Positions 32,367 through 39,678 of a DNA stretch of 40,573 nt are shown piece by piece (position 1 is the first letter of the stretch; each line of letters opens with the position of its first letter). The translations under genes and the position numbers were made by a program. This DNA is from a virus, in IMG/VR virus record IMGVR_UViG_3300005340_000055, positions 1-40,573 of that record. One strand, given 5' to 3'. A model generated the notes under the pieces. It ran no database searches and was not told the origin of the DNA. It saw only the letters and a list, made by a program, of their open reading frames with translations.

Positions 32367-32773
32367 GCTTCCTCCTGCGTCACGGCGAGCGCATGAATGC
32401 GCCGCGTCACGGCGAGCATCGGGTTCACGCGTCGATACAGCCGCCTTGTGTCCGGCCCCTCGAACGTCGCGCGCCCGTCGGCGACAAGCTGCGCGAGCGC
32501 GTGCCTGATCGTTGTGCGTGCGAGATCTTCGATGCGGATGCCGACCTGGCGCGGCGTGCGGCCTTCGCGGTCCGAGAGCGCGGCTTCGACCGCGTTCAGG
32601 ATCGCCGGTGTGTTGCTGCGCCGAAACTCGCGCTGCCAGGCGGTGAATTCATCGCCCGAGATGGCGTAGTGCGCGCAGACGGCCTCGCGCGTGGCGAACC
32701 CGGCCGCGACCAGCGCGACGATTTCCTTCTTGCGCTCGGTGTTCCAGCGCGGGATGACGGGGAGCGAAGTCAT
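32363..32773 (-). CDS. DUF1153 (SciP-like) regulator with C-terminal winged helix
   Basis: 136 residues from ATG 32773, preferred over 32785 because GGGTGA lies just upstream. Residues 4-50 match DUF1153: LPVIPRWNTERKKEIVALV, then TREAVCAHYAISGDEFTAW. In Caulobacter this family includes SciP, a small DNA-binding protein that blocks CtrA-dependent transcription. Residues 56-115 add a winged-helix-like part (ARTTIRHALAQLVADGRATF). Usual SciP proteins are about 90 residues and lack this second part. It is ATGA-coupled to the HerA-like gene. Regulatory function is inferred. Confidence 0.65.
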   Translation of the reverse strand: MTSLPVIPRWNTERKKEIVALVAAGFATREAVCAHYAISGDEFTAWQREFRRSNTPAILNAVEAALSDREGRTPRQVGIRIEDLARTTIRHALAQLVADGRATFEGPDTRRLYRRVNPMLAVTRRIHALAVTQEEA

Positions 32774-32777
32774 CTGA

Positions 32778-33041
32778 TCACCCATCGAACTTGTTGATGT
32801 TGAACGCCATCCGCTGGAGCGGGCTTGGCTTTGCGCCTTGCGGGCAGATGGCAATGTTCGCTTCAAGGCCGTCGATGCTGACGCGCGCACCTTGCAGATC
32901 GAGACCAGGCTCAAGACCGAGAAACTGGAACGGAGTGTTGCAATCGGTGCACTCGACAGTGATCTCGGCCATGAATTGCCCGATGTTCTCCAGCCGTGCG
33001 ACCTTCACATGGGCGCCGAAGTTGAGATGCTTGCAGGTCAC
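32778..33041 (-). CDS. Small conserved protein with paired cysteines
   Basis: 87 residues. MTCKHLNFGAHVKVARLENI, VECTDCNTPFQFLGLEPG, ANIAICPQGAKP. A CxxC (CTDC) and an earlier Cys-Lys-His could bind zinc, though the spacing is not a named finger. I recognise it as a frequent early gene of Rhizobiales phages without a function. Overlaps the next start by about 4 bp. Confidence 0.55.
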   Translation of the reverse strand: MTCKHLNFGAHVKVARLENIGQFMAEITVECTDCNTPFQFLGLEPGLDLQGARVSIDGLEANIAICPQGAKPSPLQRMAFNINKFDG

Positions 33042-33316
33042 GTTCCGGCCTCCATGGCGGCCGCCTGCGCGGGCGCGGATGGCCTGGGCGGCTCTGGCTT
33101 CGGCGCCGGCGTCGGATCATCCGGCGACCGCGGTGGCGGGTAGCGCTGTTCGAGGATGCAGATGGTCAGCCCGAATTCGCCCTCGTTGAGCGGGTGCTCG
33201 GCCAGGACGCGATCGCGGTTCTCGGAACGCAGATGGGCCGTGGTGCCGATCGGCCATTTCTGTGCCTCGGGACCGCGTTGGCCGCGCAGATAGACGAGGG
33301 TGCCGGCGATCGTCAT
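33038..33316 (-). CDS. Small unknown protein
   Basis: 92 residues from ATG 33316 (ATGA with the ASCH gene). MTIAGTLVYLRGQRGPEAQK, HLRSENRDRVLAEHPLNEGE, then a Pro/Ala-rich tail. An early strand-rich part with a low-complexity tail. No family recognised. Confidence 0.5.
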   Translation of the reverse strand: MTIAGTLVYLRGQRGPEAQKWPIGTTAHLRSENRDRVLAEHPLNEGEFGLTICILEQRYPPPRSPDDPTPAPKPEPPRPSAPAQAAAMEAGT

Positions 33317-33798
33317 GCGGCCTCCGCGCGGTGAGACCAATGCCAGAAACCCTGCGCACCGCGAGCCTCAACCGGCGGCTCGAACGGAAGGATGTCCGTA
33401 AGCGGCCAAGCCCACATGTGTTCATCGATACGGTCGCTATCGGCGACCTTTCCTCGAAACAGATCCGTACAGCGCCGGGGCTTGCCGAGGATCGCGCTGC
33501 CCAAGCCGGCGGCGAGCGGCACAACCCCGAGACACTTATGCGCGGCATTGAGACGCTGGAGCAGAGGAAGCGCCTTGTCGGCGCGGAGGCCCGATGCGAT
33601 GCCCTGATATTCGCTGCAACGGGCGATCAGGTCTTGGATTTCCACCGGCTTAACCGGCCGAGCGCCGGCATGGATGACGATGCGCTGACCTTCGAGGCCG
33701 CGATCGCGCGTGCGATAGTCCCAACGCCGGAATTCGTACGGCTTGGCGCCGATCATGATCAGCGTCGCCCAGGGTTGCCATATGGTCAGGGCTTTCAC
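33313..33798 (-). CDS. ASCH/PUA-like domain protein
   Basis: 161 residues. MKALTIWQPWATLIMIGAKP followed by YEFRRWDYRTRDR and a strand RIVIHAGARP is the ASCH pattern, a beta-barrel related to PUA that often binds RNA or modified nucleotides. The later FRGKVADSDRIDEHMWAWPL fits the rest of the fold. Phage ASCH proteins are common and mostly unexplained. Coupled by ATGA to its downstream neighbour. Confidence 0.7.
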   Translation of the reverse strand: MKALTIWQPWATLIMIGAKPYEFRRWDYRTRDRGLEGQRIVIHAGARPVKPVEIQDLIARCSEYQGIASGLRADKALPLLQRLNAAHKCLGVVPLAAGLGSAILGKPRRCTDLFRGKVADSDRIDEHMWAWPLTDILPFEPPVEARGAQGFWHWSHRAEAA

Positions 33799-34265
33799 GC
33801 CGCCTTCTCCACATGCGCCACTTCACGCCGGCGCCCAATCGCGCGCGCCAACTCCCGCACCATCGCGTCGCGCGAGTACTTGAATTCGGCGCTCATGCCG
33901 ACCCAGCTCGAGACCGTCTCCCACCAGCCGACTGCCCGGATGCGGTCGACCAGGCGCGCGGCGATCACGTCGAGCTCGTCGGCTTCGGTCATCGTGAGGG
34001 CCGGCGCGGTGCTCGCCGGAATGCTATGAAGCGCGGCGATGCGCTGCGCGGCGATGGCGAGAGCATCGAGCGCTTCCGCCGGCGCCATGCCGTGCACGCT
34101 CGCATCCACGTTCATGTAGAGCGGGTTCGAGGTCGACGAGACGGCGACGCACACCGATGCCTTGACCTTGCCGGCGGCACTGGCATCGCGGATATGCGCA
34201 CGGGAGCGCGATGACGAGAACACTCGGCTGAGAGTGGGCCCAAAGGTGAAGCTGGGGGTTTTCAT
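33795..34265 (-). CDS. Unknown protein
   Basis: 156 residues. MKTPSFTFGPTLSRVFSSSR, then AHIRDASAAGKVKASVCVAV and PAEALDALAIAAQRIAAL, with a helical end DAMVRELARAIGRRREV. Not recognised. Genes on both sides overlap it by ATGA-type junctions. Confidence 0.5.
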   Translation of the reverse strand: MKTPSFTFGPTLSRVFSSSRSRAHIRDASAAGKVKASVCVAVSSTSNPLYMNVDASVHGMAPAEALDALAIAAQRIAALHSIPASTAPALTMTEADELDVIAARLVDRIRAVGWWETVSSWVGMSAEFKYSRDAMVRELARAIGRRREVAHVEKAA

Positions 34266-34696
34266 GTGTCTGCCCCCGGTGCTGCGGGCTGCAGGGGCAG
34301 TTCCGACGGCAGTTCGGGCTCGTCCACCCCGTTGTACGGGCCACCGTCGTCGAACGTGTCGTCGTCTTCCGGCTCGTCTTCCGGCGGCGCCAGGAACCGT
34401 GACGGCGACGCATACGGCTTGTTCGCTCGCATCACGGTGTCTTCGTTCGTCAGCGCAAACGAGAAGATGGAGGAGCCGCCGTACCAGTGCGTCTCCCAGC
34501 CATTAGCGATCGGATCGCCCTTCACCGGCACGTCAATCCGCAACATCTTGGTGCCGAAGCGTTCCTCCTCGCGCACGCGCCCGGCGTGACGGCGATGTCC
34601 GAAGATTTCGACGATGCCCCATTCCCAGCCGTCGTCTTCGGATGAGGCGACTTCGTTCACGGGCTCGCGCAGTTCCTGTGTCGTGGCGTCGTTCAT
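34262..34696 (-). CDS. Conserved phage protein of unknown function
   Basis: 144 residues. A compact part, WEWGIVEIFGHRRHAGRVRE, FGTKMLRIDVP, WETHWYGGSSIFSF, LTNEDTVMRAN, is followed by an acidic, Pro-rich end. I recognise the pattern from phage genomes where it is annotated as hypothetical. No catalytic motif is visible. Coupled to the exonuclease gene upstream. Confidence 0.55.
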   Translation of the reverse strand: MNDATTQELREPVNEVASSEDDGWEWGIVEIFGHRRHAGRVREEERFGTKMLRIDVPVKGDPIANGWETHWYGGSSIFSFALTNEDTVMRANKPYASPSRFLAPPEDEPEDDDTFDDGGPYNGVDEPELPSELPLQPAAPGADT

Positions 34697-35409
34697 GCCA
34701 GCGCTCCTTCAGCAATTTTGAGGTAATGCTTCGCCGTCGCCCGCACGTTGCGGTCGTCCATGTCGGACTTGAGGATCCAATGGAGATAGTCCTTCGGGAC
34801 TTCGGACCACCGCATGCCGCGATGCTTGCCGAAGCCAACTTTGGCGAGGAGTGCCGGGCCCGATGACCAGCGCACCATGTCCTCGATCGAGGCTTGGTCG
34901 ATCAGTTCGCGCAGGATGAACGCGCTCACATACGCGTCGGGACCGGCGCGATGGGGGGGCATCGCAAGCGCAGGATCGAAGTCGTCGTGCGCGTCGATGT
35001 CGAGGAAGTAACGCAAAACCTGATTGCTGTGGCTTGGCGCGTCGGGCCAGATTCGCAGCGCGCTCTTAAATGTGCAAATCCACGGCGTATCGCCGCCGGC
35101 GTAGAACTTTCGTTCGAAGTCGACGTTGTGGGCGCAGAAGTGCGTCGCGCCGTCGCGCAGCGTCATCAGCACGCGATCGGGGGAAGGCGCGTTGGCGACA
35201 TCGGCGTCGCGGATGTGATGAACCGCCATTGCCTCGATCGGGATGAGACGCCCTGGGTTTACGAGGGTGGCGACCGGCATCTCGACCCGCCAGCCGGACA
35301 CCGACTGGACAAGATCGCAGGTGCCGATCTCGACGAGAGCATGCGTCTCGGTTTCGGACGGGATACCGGTCGTCTCGACGTCCAGAACGCGCAAGCGCAT
35401 GTCAGCCAT
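34693..35409 (-). CDS. DnaQ-like 3'-5' exonuclease with ExoX-type C-terminus
   Basis: 238 residues from ATG 35409, chosen because GGGGAAGG lies upstream. Exo I motif LDVETTG (Asp10, Glu12), Exo II in THFCAHNVDFERKF, and Exo III in HRAGPDAYVSAF with His and Asp of a DEDDh enzyme. Residues about 190-235 (KVGFGKHRGMRWSEVPKDYL and HWILKSDMD) match the DUF3820/ExoX-type tail. The enzyme degrades DNA 3' to 5'; phage copies may proofread or process recombination ends. It lies next to the RecT/exonuclease group. Confidence 0.8.
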   Translation of the reverse strand: MADMRLRVLDVETTGIPSETETHALVEIGTCDLVQSVSGWRVEMPVATLVNPGRLIPIEAMAVHHIRDADVANAPSPDRVLMTLRDGATHFCAHNVDFERKFYAGGDTPWICTFKSALRIWPDAPSHSNQVLRYFLDIDAHDDFDPALAMPPHRAGPDAYVSAFILRELIDQASIEDMVRWSSGPALLAKVGFGKHRGMRWSEVPKDYLHWILKSDMDDRNVRATAKHYLKIAEGALA

Positions 35410-35764
35410 GTACCTTCCCCAGTTCTTCGGCATGGAGCGGGCGCGGCGCGGAAGGGCCAAGCGCCCGTGCGGCGCGATATGCCCGGACGGTCTCAACGCC
35501 AATGGTCAGGTACGGCCGCCACTCCGGATTGGGTGGTGCCTTCGTCCGCTTGCCCGCGTTCGGCCCCTTGAGAATCTCGGCGACGCGCCAGTTCTTCGCG
35601 TAGACCTCGATCCTGATCCGACCTTCGCGGGCGAGCGCCGTGGTTACGCCATCGGACAGCCCTTTGACGCCCTCGCGCCTGGTGACGGGGCATCGCTCGC
35701 CGGCGACCGCGGCGGCTTCGATTTCCGCAAGCCCTTGATTGAGGATCGCGCGAGACAGAGGCAT
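35402..35764 (-). CDS. Unknown protein next to RecT
   Basis: 120 residues. MPLSRAILNQGLAEIEAAAV, REGVKGLSDGVTTALA and VYAKNWRVAEILKGPNAGKR. No family recognised. It starts two bases after the RecT stop and overlaps the exonuclease start by 8 bp, so it belongs to the recombination operon. Basic central part could bind nucleic acid, but this is a guess. Confidence 0.5.
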   Translation of the reverse strand: MPLSRAILNQGLAEIEAAAVAGERCPVTRREGVKGLSDGVTTALAREGRIRIEVYAKNWRVAEILKGPNAGKRTKAPPNPEWRPYLTIGVETVRAYRAARALGPSAPRPLHAEELGKVHG

Positions 35765-35765
35765 G

Positions 35766-36860
35766 TCACGCCGCCTTCTTGGCGGCGGCCAGAATCTCGT
35801 CCAGTTCTTCCTTGAGAGGATCGCGCACGCTCTCGTCGACCATGCAGTTGTTGCGCAGCTTCATCTCGCTCTTCCAGCGAGCGCGGGCATCGTCGGGCGT
35901 GATCGCGCCGGCGCGGACCTGCTCCAGCCAGGACTTGGTACACGCGGCGTATTCGCCCGGGTTCGTCGGCACCTTGTCGGCAGGCCACGAGGCCGTGAGC
36001 GCTCCCGAGGTGCCCGCCGTGTCCGAATTCGGCGTTGTTTCGGGAGCGCTCTGGCCCGTCGCAGTCTGTTGGTTGGGAGCCTGGGACTGCGGCGAAGCTT
36101 GATCAGCGGCGGGAGAGGCGTCGGCCGAGCGCGCGAGGTCCGCCGTTGCCTCTCCCCCTGACGACGCCTGCGTGGCGTCGCTTTCGTTTGTGCCCAGTTG
36201 CGCGAGCACATCGAGCTTGTCCGAAAGAGATCTCGTTGGCGTCACATCGCGGGCGGTGTCAGGCCCGATGCTTTGCACGACCTCGTCATCGGCATAGACG
36301 CCGAGCAGGACGTCGGGGAAATGGCGGCGGCACAGCGCGCGGCCGCTGTAGTAGAACTGCTGCTGGTCCGGGTCCGACTTCCACAGCGGCGAATTCTTCG
36401 GCGTGATCTTGCCGAACGGCGGCGACTCGTAGTCGACAACTTCATCGGTGCCGCGCAGCTTCGCCCAGACCTTGCAAACGCGGGCGTCGCCCTGCCCGGT
36501 GTAACTGACCTTGAAGCGGCCATCGATCGGCGCGCGTTGCAGGATGACTGCCTGGATGAGCTGAGACTCGTAGGCGAGGCGATCGTTGACCGAATAGCTC
36601 TTGTTCGCCACCGCGTAGGGCGAGAGCTTCCACTCGATCGCTTGGATCACGACAGCGAGGCAGGCGCCCGGATTGCCGCGAAGATGCTTCGGAACCGCCA
36701 CGGATGAAATGCTCATCATCTTGGCGAATTCCATCGCCTGGGTCATGTTCGCAAAGCCCAAGCCGCCGACCGCGGTTGAGACCTCAAATTGATTTGCCAC
36801 GCCTGCGTCGATGCGCTCGGCGATCCTGCGTTCAGTTGCGGTAACGTCGACCATGCTCAT
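35766..36860 (-). CDS. RecT-family single-strand annealing protein
   Basis: 364 residues from ATG 36860 (AGGA upstream); the longer frame above it is spurious. Residues 30-200 match RecT: FANMTQAMEFAKMMSISSVA, CLAVVIQAIEWKLSPYAVAN, SYSVNDRLAYESQLI, VILQRAPIDGRFKVSYTG and QQFYYSGRALCRRHFPDVLL. The protein pairs complementary single strands during recombination, working with a 5' exonuclease. The C-terminal third is a Gln/Ser/Thr/Pro-rich linker and a helical end. The exonuclease gene lies directly upstream, completing the pair. Confidence 0.85.
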   Translation of the reverse strand: MSMVDVTATERRIAERIDAGVANQFEVSTAVGGLGFANMTQAMEFAKMMSISSVAVPKHLRGNPGACLAVVIQAIEWKLSPYAVANKSYSVNDRLAYESQLIQAVILQRAPIDGRFKVSYTGQGDARVCKVWAKLRGTDEVVDYESPPFGKITPKNSPLWKSDPDQQQFYYSGRALCRRHFPDVLLGVYADDEVVQSIGPDTARDVTPTRSLSDKLDVLAQLGTNESDATQASSGGEATADLARSADASPAADQASPQSQAPNQQTATGQSAPETTPNSDTAGTSGALTASWPADKVPTNPGEYAACTKSWLEQVRAGAITPDDARARWKSEMKLRNNCMVDESVRDPLKEELDEILAAAKKAA

Positions 36861-36877
36861 AGGCTGTCCTTTCAGGC

Positions 36878-37846
36878 TTATTTCTTGATGCGGAGATCGA
36901 TGTAGTTTGTGGGCTCGACCGTGTAGCCGGCGCGGTTCACGCGGTTGGCAGTCACAAAGCGGCCGTCGAGCAGGCGGCCCGCCGACGCGGTACCGAGGCG
37001 ATGGAGCAGCTCGCCCTTGATTTCTTTCTGGCGCTTCTCGATCGCGGTTTTCTGCGGCGCCAGTGCCTCCCGCTCGGCGACCAGCTGCGGCACATGGTTG
37101 TCGGCGGTAAGGTCGATGATGTGGCCGTCGGGCGCGTAGAGCTGCTCGAGCAGCGCGGCGTCTTTGCCGTAGTCGGGCTCCGGCGTGCGGCCTTCCTCGA
37201 CCAGGCGCCAGAATGCGTCGACCTCGTTTTTGATCCGGTCGATGATGCCTTCGTGCAGCGGTACCGGAATGATCGGGAGTTCGACGCCGTGGCCGACCAC
37301 CATCGGGGCGACAGCGGCCCACTCAAAGCCCGTGAGGTGGCACTCGACGATTGCCTGTACGACGATCCAGAGCGGCGGACTGACCTCGCCGTCTTCGCCC
37401 TTCCATGATTTCCGGAAGATGCTCGGCTCGACAGTCTTGATCTGGATGATGCCCCAGCGGCCGTTCTCATCACGGGCGAACAGATCGGGTGTGGCGCCGA
37501 GCCGCGTCACCGGATCGCGGAAATAGAGGCCGATCGGGTGATCGCTGATCTGCCAATCCGGCCGATCCTCGCGGAGCATTTGCACGGCGACGGGCTCAAG
37601 CAGCCGGCCGCGGCGCATCGGCGGCGTTTCCTCGACGTCGTCGGCAATGAGGCCGGTTTTGAGCGCCCAGAGCTGATAGGCTGTTGCATAGGGGTGAATG
37701 CCGAGCAGCGCACCGGCGACCGATGCGGTGACGTCCTTCTGGCGGAGCGCGAGCCACTGATCGCGCGAGCCGATCTTGATCCGTTCGATCTTCGCCGGGG
37801 CTTTGATGCTGGCGGCGAGTTCGCCGGAGATTGCGATGTCGTTCAT
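36878..37846 (-). CDS. YqaJ-type viral exonuclease (PD-(D/E)XK)
   Basis: 322 residues. The N-terminal RQKDVTASVAGALLGIHPYA and RGRLLEPVAVQML are typical of YqaJ/lambda-exonuclease-like enzymes; the active site reads LGATPDLFARD (Asp121) and GIIQIKT, where Gln135 stands in place of the usual Glu before Lys137. E84 lies in the first motif. Such 5'-3' exonucleases produce single strands for RecT, encoded 17 bp downstream. The Gln is known in some variants of this family and needs testing. Confidence 0.8.
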   Translation of the reverse strand: MNDIAISGELAASIKAPAKIERIKIGSRDQWLALRQKDVTASVAGALLGIHPYATAYQLWALKTGLIADDVEETPPMRRGRLLEPVAVQMLREDRPDWQISDHPIGLYFRDPVTRLGATPDLFARDENGRWGIIQIKTVEPSIFRKSWKGEDGEVSPPLWIVVQAIVECHLTGFEWAAVAPMVVGHGVELPIIPVPLHEGIIDRIKNEVDAFWRLVEEGRTPEPDYGKDAALLEQLYAPDGHIIDLTADNHVPQLVAEREALAPQKTAIEKRQKEIKGELLHRLGTASAGRLLDGRFVTANRVNRAGYTVEPTNYIDLRIKK

Positions 37847-37857
37847 GGTCGCTCCGC

Positions 37858-39057
37858 TCAGTATGAAATCTTGACGTTGGGCACGGCGCCCTTCGCGATG
37901 GTGGTGATGGCGACGGTCGCCTGCTCGGGCGTCAGGCCCGCGGCGACAAGCGCGTCGCGGGCGGTAGTGTTGATCGCGGCCCGGTGTGCCCTGTCGGCCT
38001 CGCGCTTCACGGTCTCGGCGGCAGCGGCTGCCTGCTCGGCGGCGACCCGCTGGCGTTCGGCTTCGACCGCGGCGACGCGCTCACGCTCGGCTTGCTCGGC
38101 AGCCGCGACCCGTGCCGCCTCGGCCTGGCGCGCGGCCTCCTCGGCCTGCTGGCGGGCGCGTTCCTCGGATGCGACGCGGTTCGCCTCAGCCTGGCGAGCG
38201 CGCTCCTCGGCTTCATGCTTCTCGCGTTCTGCGCGGGTCCTTTCGGCTTCAGCTCGTTCGGCGGCTTGCCGGGCTTCCTCGGCAGCGACAGCCGCCGAAC
38301 GTTCGATCCGCTGGCGTTCCTGTTCGGCAAGCGCGGCGACCCGGACGGCTTCAACTTGTGCCTGCCGCTCGGCTTCGGCGCGGGCGCGCTCTGCAGCTTC
38401 GCGGGCGATCCGCTCGTCCCGTTCGCGCTGCTCGCGTTCGATCTGTTCGCGACGAAGACGCTCCAACTCCGCGCGCTCGGCTTCGCGCGTGACCGCCGCG
38501 GCGAGCAGCTTGCGGGTTCGATCGATTTCCGATTCGAGTGTCGCAAGAGCGCGGTCTGAGAATTCCTGCCAATCGCGCTCCGGATACTCCAGGAGCAGAT
38601 CCATCCGTGCGCGAAGCTCGGCCGCGGTCTCGGCCTGGCCGTAGCCTGGTGCCTCGACGATGGCGGCGAGCGCGGCCTCGTGTGCCGCGACGCGGTTCTT
38701 CTCGGCATTCTCCCAGTCGGTCAGCGGCTTGCGGAATTCGTCCTTGAGCGCATCGAGCTCGGTCGCGATTCGCGCGCGCTCGGTCGTGATCGCCTTCCAC
38801 GCCTTGTGGTGGTTCTCGCCGAGATCCTTGCCCATCTTGTCGAGGGCGGTCTTGGAGCGCGCGATCTTGTAAGCAGTCGACGCGATGGCCTTCCGGCCGG
38901 CCTCGGTCGAGATATCGGCGACGATGGTCTGTACTTCGGCCTTGATCTTGCCGATCACTTCGTCGACGCCGCCCGGCGCAAACACCACAGCAGGTGTCAA
39001 CACCGTCATGACGGCAAGCTCGTTCGAGGTCAGCGGCAGCGGGGTCTGAATGTTCAC
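37858..39057 (-). CDS. Long coiled-coil protein of the recombination operon
   Basis: 399 residues. A folded first part (VDEVIGKIKAEVQTIVADIS, STAYKIARSKTALDKMGKDL) is followed by about 200 residues of Ala/Glu/Arg coiled coil resembling TolA by composition, and an end with DALVAAGLTPEQATVAITTI and VPNVKISY. I recognise the ends from proteins encoded next to phage YqaJ/RecT genes. No catalytic motif. The reverse strand also carries a long open frame, which is a shadow of the repeats. Function unknown. Confidence 0.65.
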   Translation of the reverse strand: MNIQTPLPLTSNELAVMTVLTPAVVFAPGGVDEVIGKIKAEVQTIVADISTEAGRKAIASTAYKIARSKTALDKMGKDLGENHHKAWKAITTERARIATELDALKDEFRKPLTDWENAEKNRVAAHEAALAAIVEAPGYGQAETAAELRARMDLLLEYPERDWQEFSDRALATLESEIDRTRKLLAAAVTREAERAELERLRREQIEREQRERDERIAREAAERARAEAERQAQVEAVRVAALAEQERQRIERSAAVAAEEARQAAERAEAERTRAEREKHEAEERARQAEANRVASEERARQQAEEAARQAEAARVAAAEQAERERVAAVEAERQRVAAEQAAAAAETVKREADRAHRAAINTTARDALVAAGLTPEQATVAITTIAKGAVPNVKISY

Positions 39058-39242
39058 GGCTGTCTTCCGTCCTGCTGGTTATCGAGCGCGCCGGCCCCAG
39101 GAACGCGCGGCCATTCGCCGTGCGCCGGGTAATCCTCGACCGGGTCGCGGCGGAACAGGACTGTGATGACGAAGTACGCTGCACCGATCGCGGCCGCGCA
39201 GGTCCATGCGCCGATGATGAAACCGCTCCAGAAATCGGTCAT
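39054..39242 (-). CDS. Small membrane protein
   Basis: 62 residues with one helix near the N-terminus (WSGFIIGAWTCAAAIGAAYFVITVLF) followed by a charged tail RRDPVEDYPAHGE. ATGA junction with the coiled-coil gene. No family recognised. A single membrane anchor with a cytoplasmic tail is likely. Confidence 0.55.
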   Translation of the reverse strand: MTDFWSGFIIGAWTCAAAIGAAYFVITVLFRRDPVEDYPAHGEWPRVPGAGALDNQQDGRQP

Positions 39243-39430
39243 GGCGTGACCTCTTCGCGCGGATGATGCTCGGTGAGATCGTCGATAGCGTCCTGCTCGG
39301 TCGCGCCGTGACCAACAGCCATGCGGCCGTTGTCGTCCGGCTCGTCATCGTCGTAGTGCGCCTGCCAATCCATCGAACGGACCGGGATCGGCGGGTTGAC
39401 GAACTGAGTGACGATCTTCGGCGCGCTCAT
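39239..39430 (-). CDS. Small acidic unknown protein
   Basis: 63 residues from ATG 39430 (ATGA with the ACP-like stop). MSAPKIVTQFVNPPIPVRSM, DWQAHYDDDEPDDNGRM, TEQDAIDDLTEHHP. Acidic; no motif. Reads like a short phage protein with a beta-strand start, similar in style to DUF-type early genes. Confidence 0.5.
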   Translation of the reverse strand: MSAPKIVTQFVNPPIPVRSMDWQAHYDDDEPDDNGRMAVGHGATEQDAIDDLTEHHPREEVTP

Positions 39431-39678
39431 GCGCAGGCCTCCGCCGGCGCCTTCCGCTCCACGCACGCGACGAGTTGCCCGAACGTCGCGATCTGCTCGC
39501 GATCGCCGTCCGAGATATCGACGTTGCACTCGTTCTCGACGGTCAGCACCAGGTCGAGCCAGTCCAGCGTGTCGAGGTTCATCTCGTCGAAGAAATTCAC
39601 GTCGTCGTTAAGCGCCGCGACGGGCCAGCCGGTTACGGTCGAGACGGCGGTCGCAATGCGGGTACGAAGATCACTCAC
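39427..39678 (-). CDS. Acyl-carrier-protein-like protein with Thr at the pantetheine site
   Basis: 83 residues with the four-helix ACP pattern: TRIATAVSTVTGWPVAALND, then FFDEMNLDTLDWLDLVLTVE and NECNVDISDGDREQIATFGQ. In ordinary ACPs the motif reads DSL, and its Ser carries phosphopantetheine. Here the same place is D36-T37-L38, so Thr37 cannot be assumed to be modified. ACP-like proteins also act as protein partners of enzymes. No fatty-acid enzyme is visible nearby. It is coupled to the neighbouring small gene and to the DUF6745-like gene upstream. Confidence 0.65.
   Translation of the reverse strand: MSDLRTRIATAVSTVTGWPVAALNDDVNFFDEMNLDTLDWLDLVLTVENECNVDISDGDREQIATFGQLVACVERKAPAEACA

Noticed and set aside
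36861-37322. N-terminal extension of the RecT frame
   Set aside because: Arg/Pro-rich antisense-type reading over the exonuclease gene; the RecT family begins at the ATG at 36860 with a ribosome binding site.
37538-38644. 368-residue + strand open frame, Ala/Ser/Arg-rich
   Set aside because: Shadow of the coiled-coil gene, whose codon repeats keep the other frames open.
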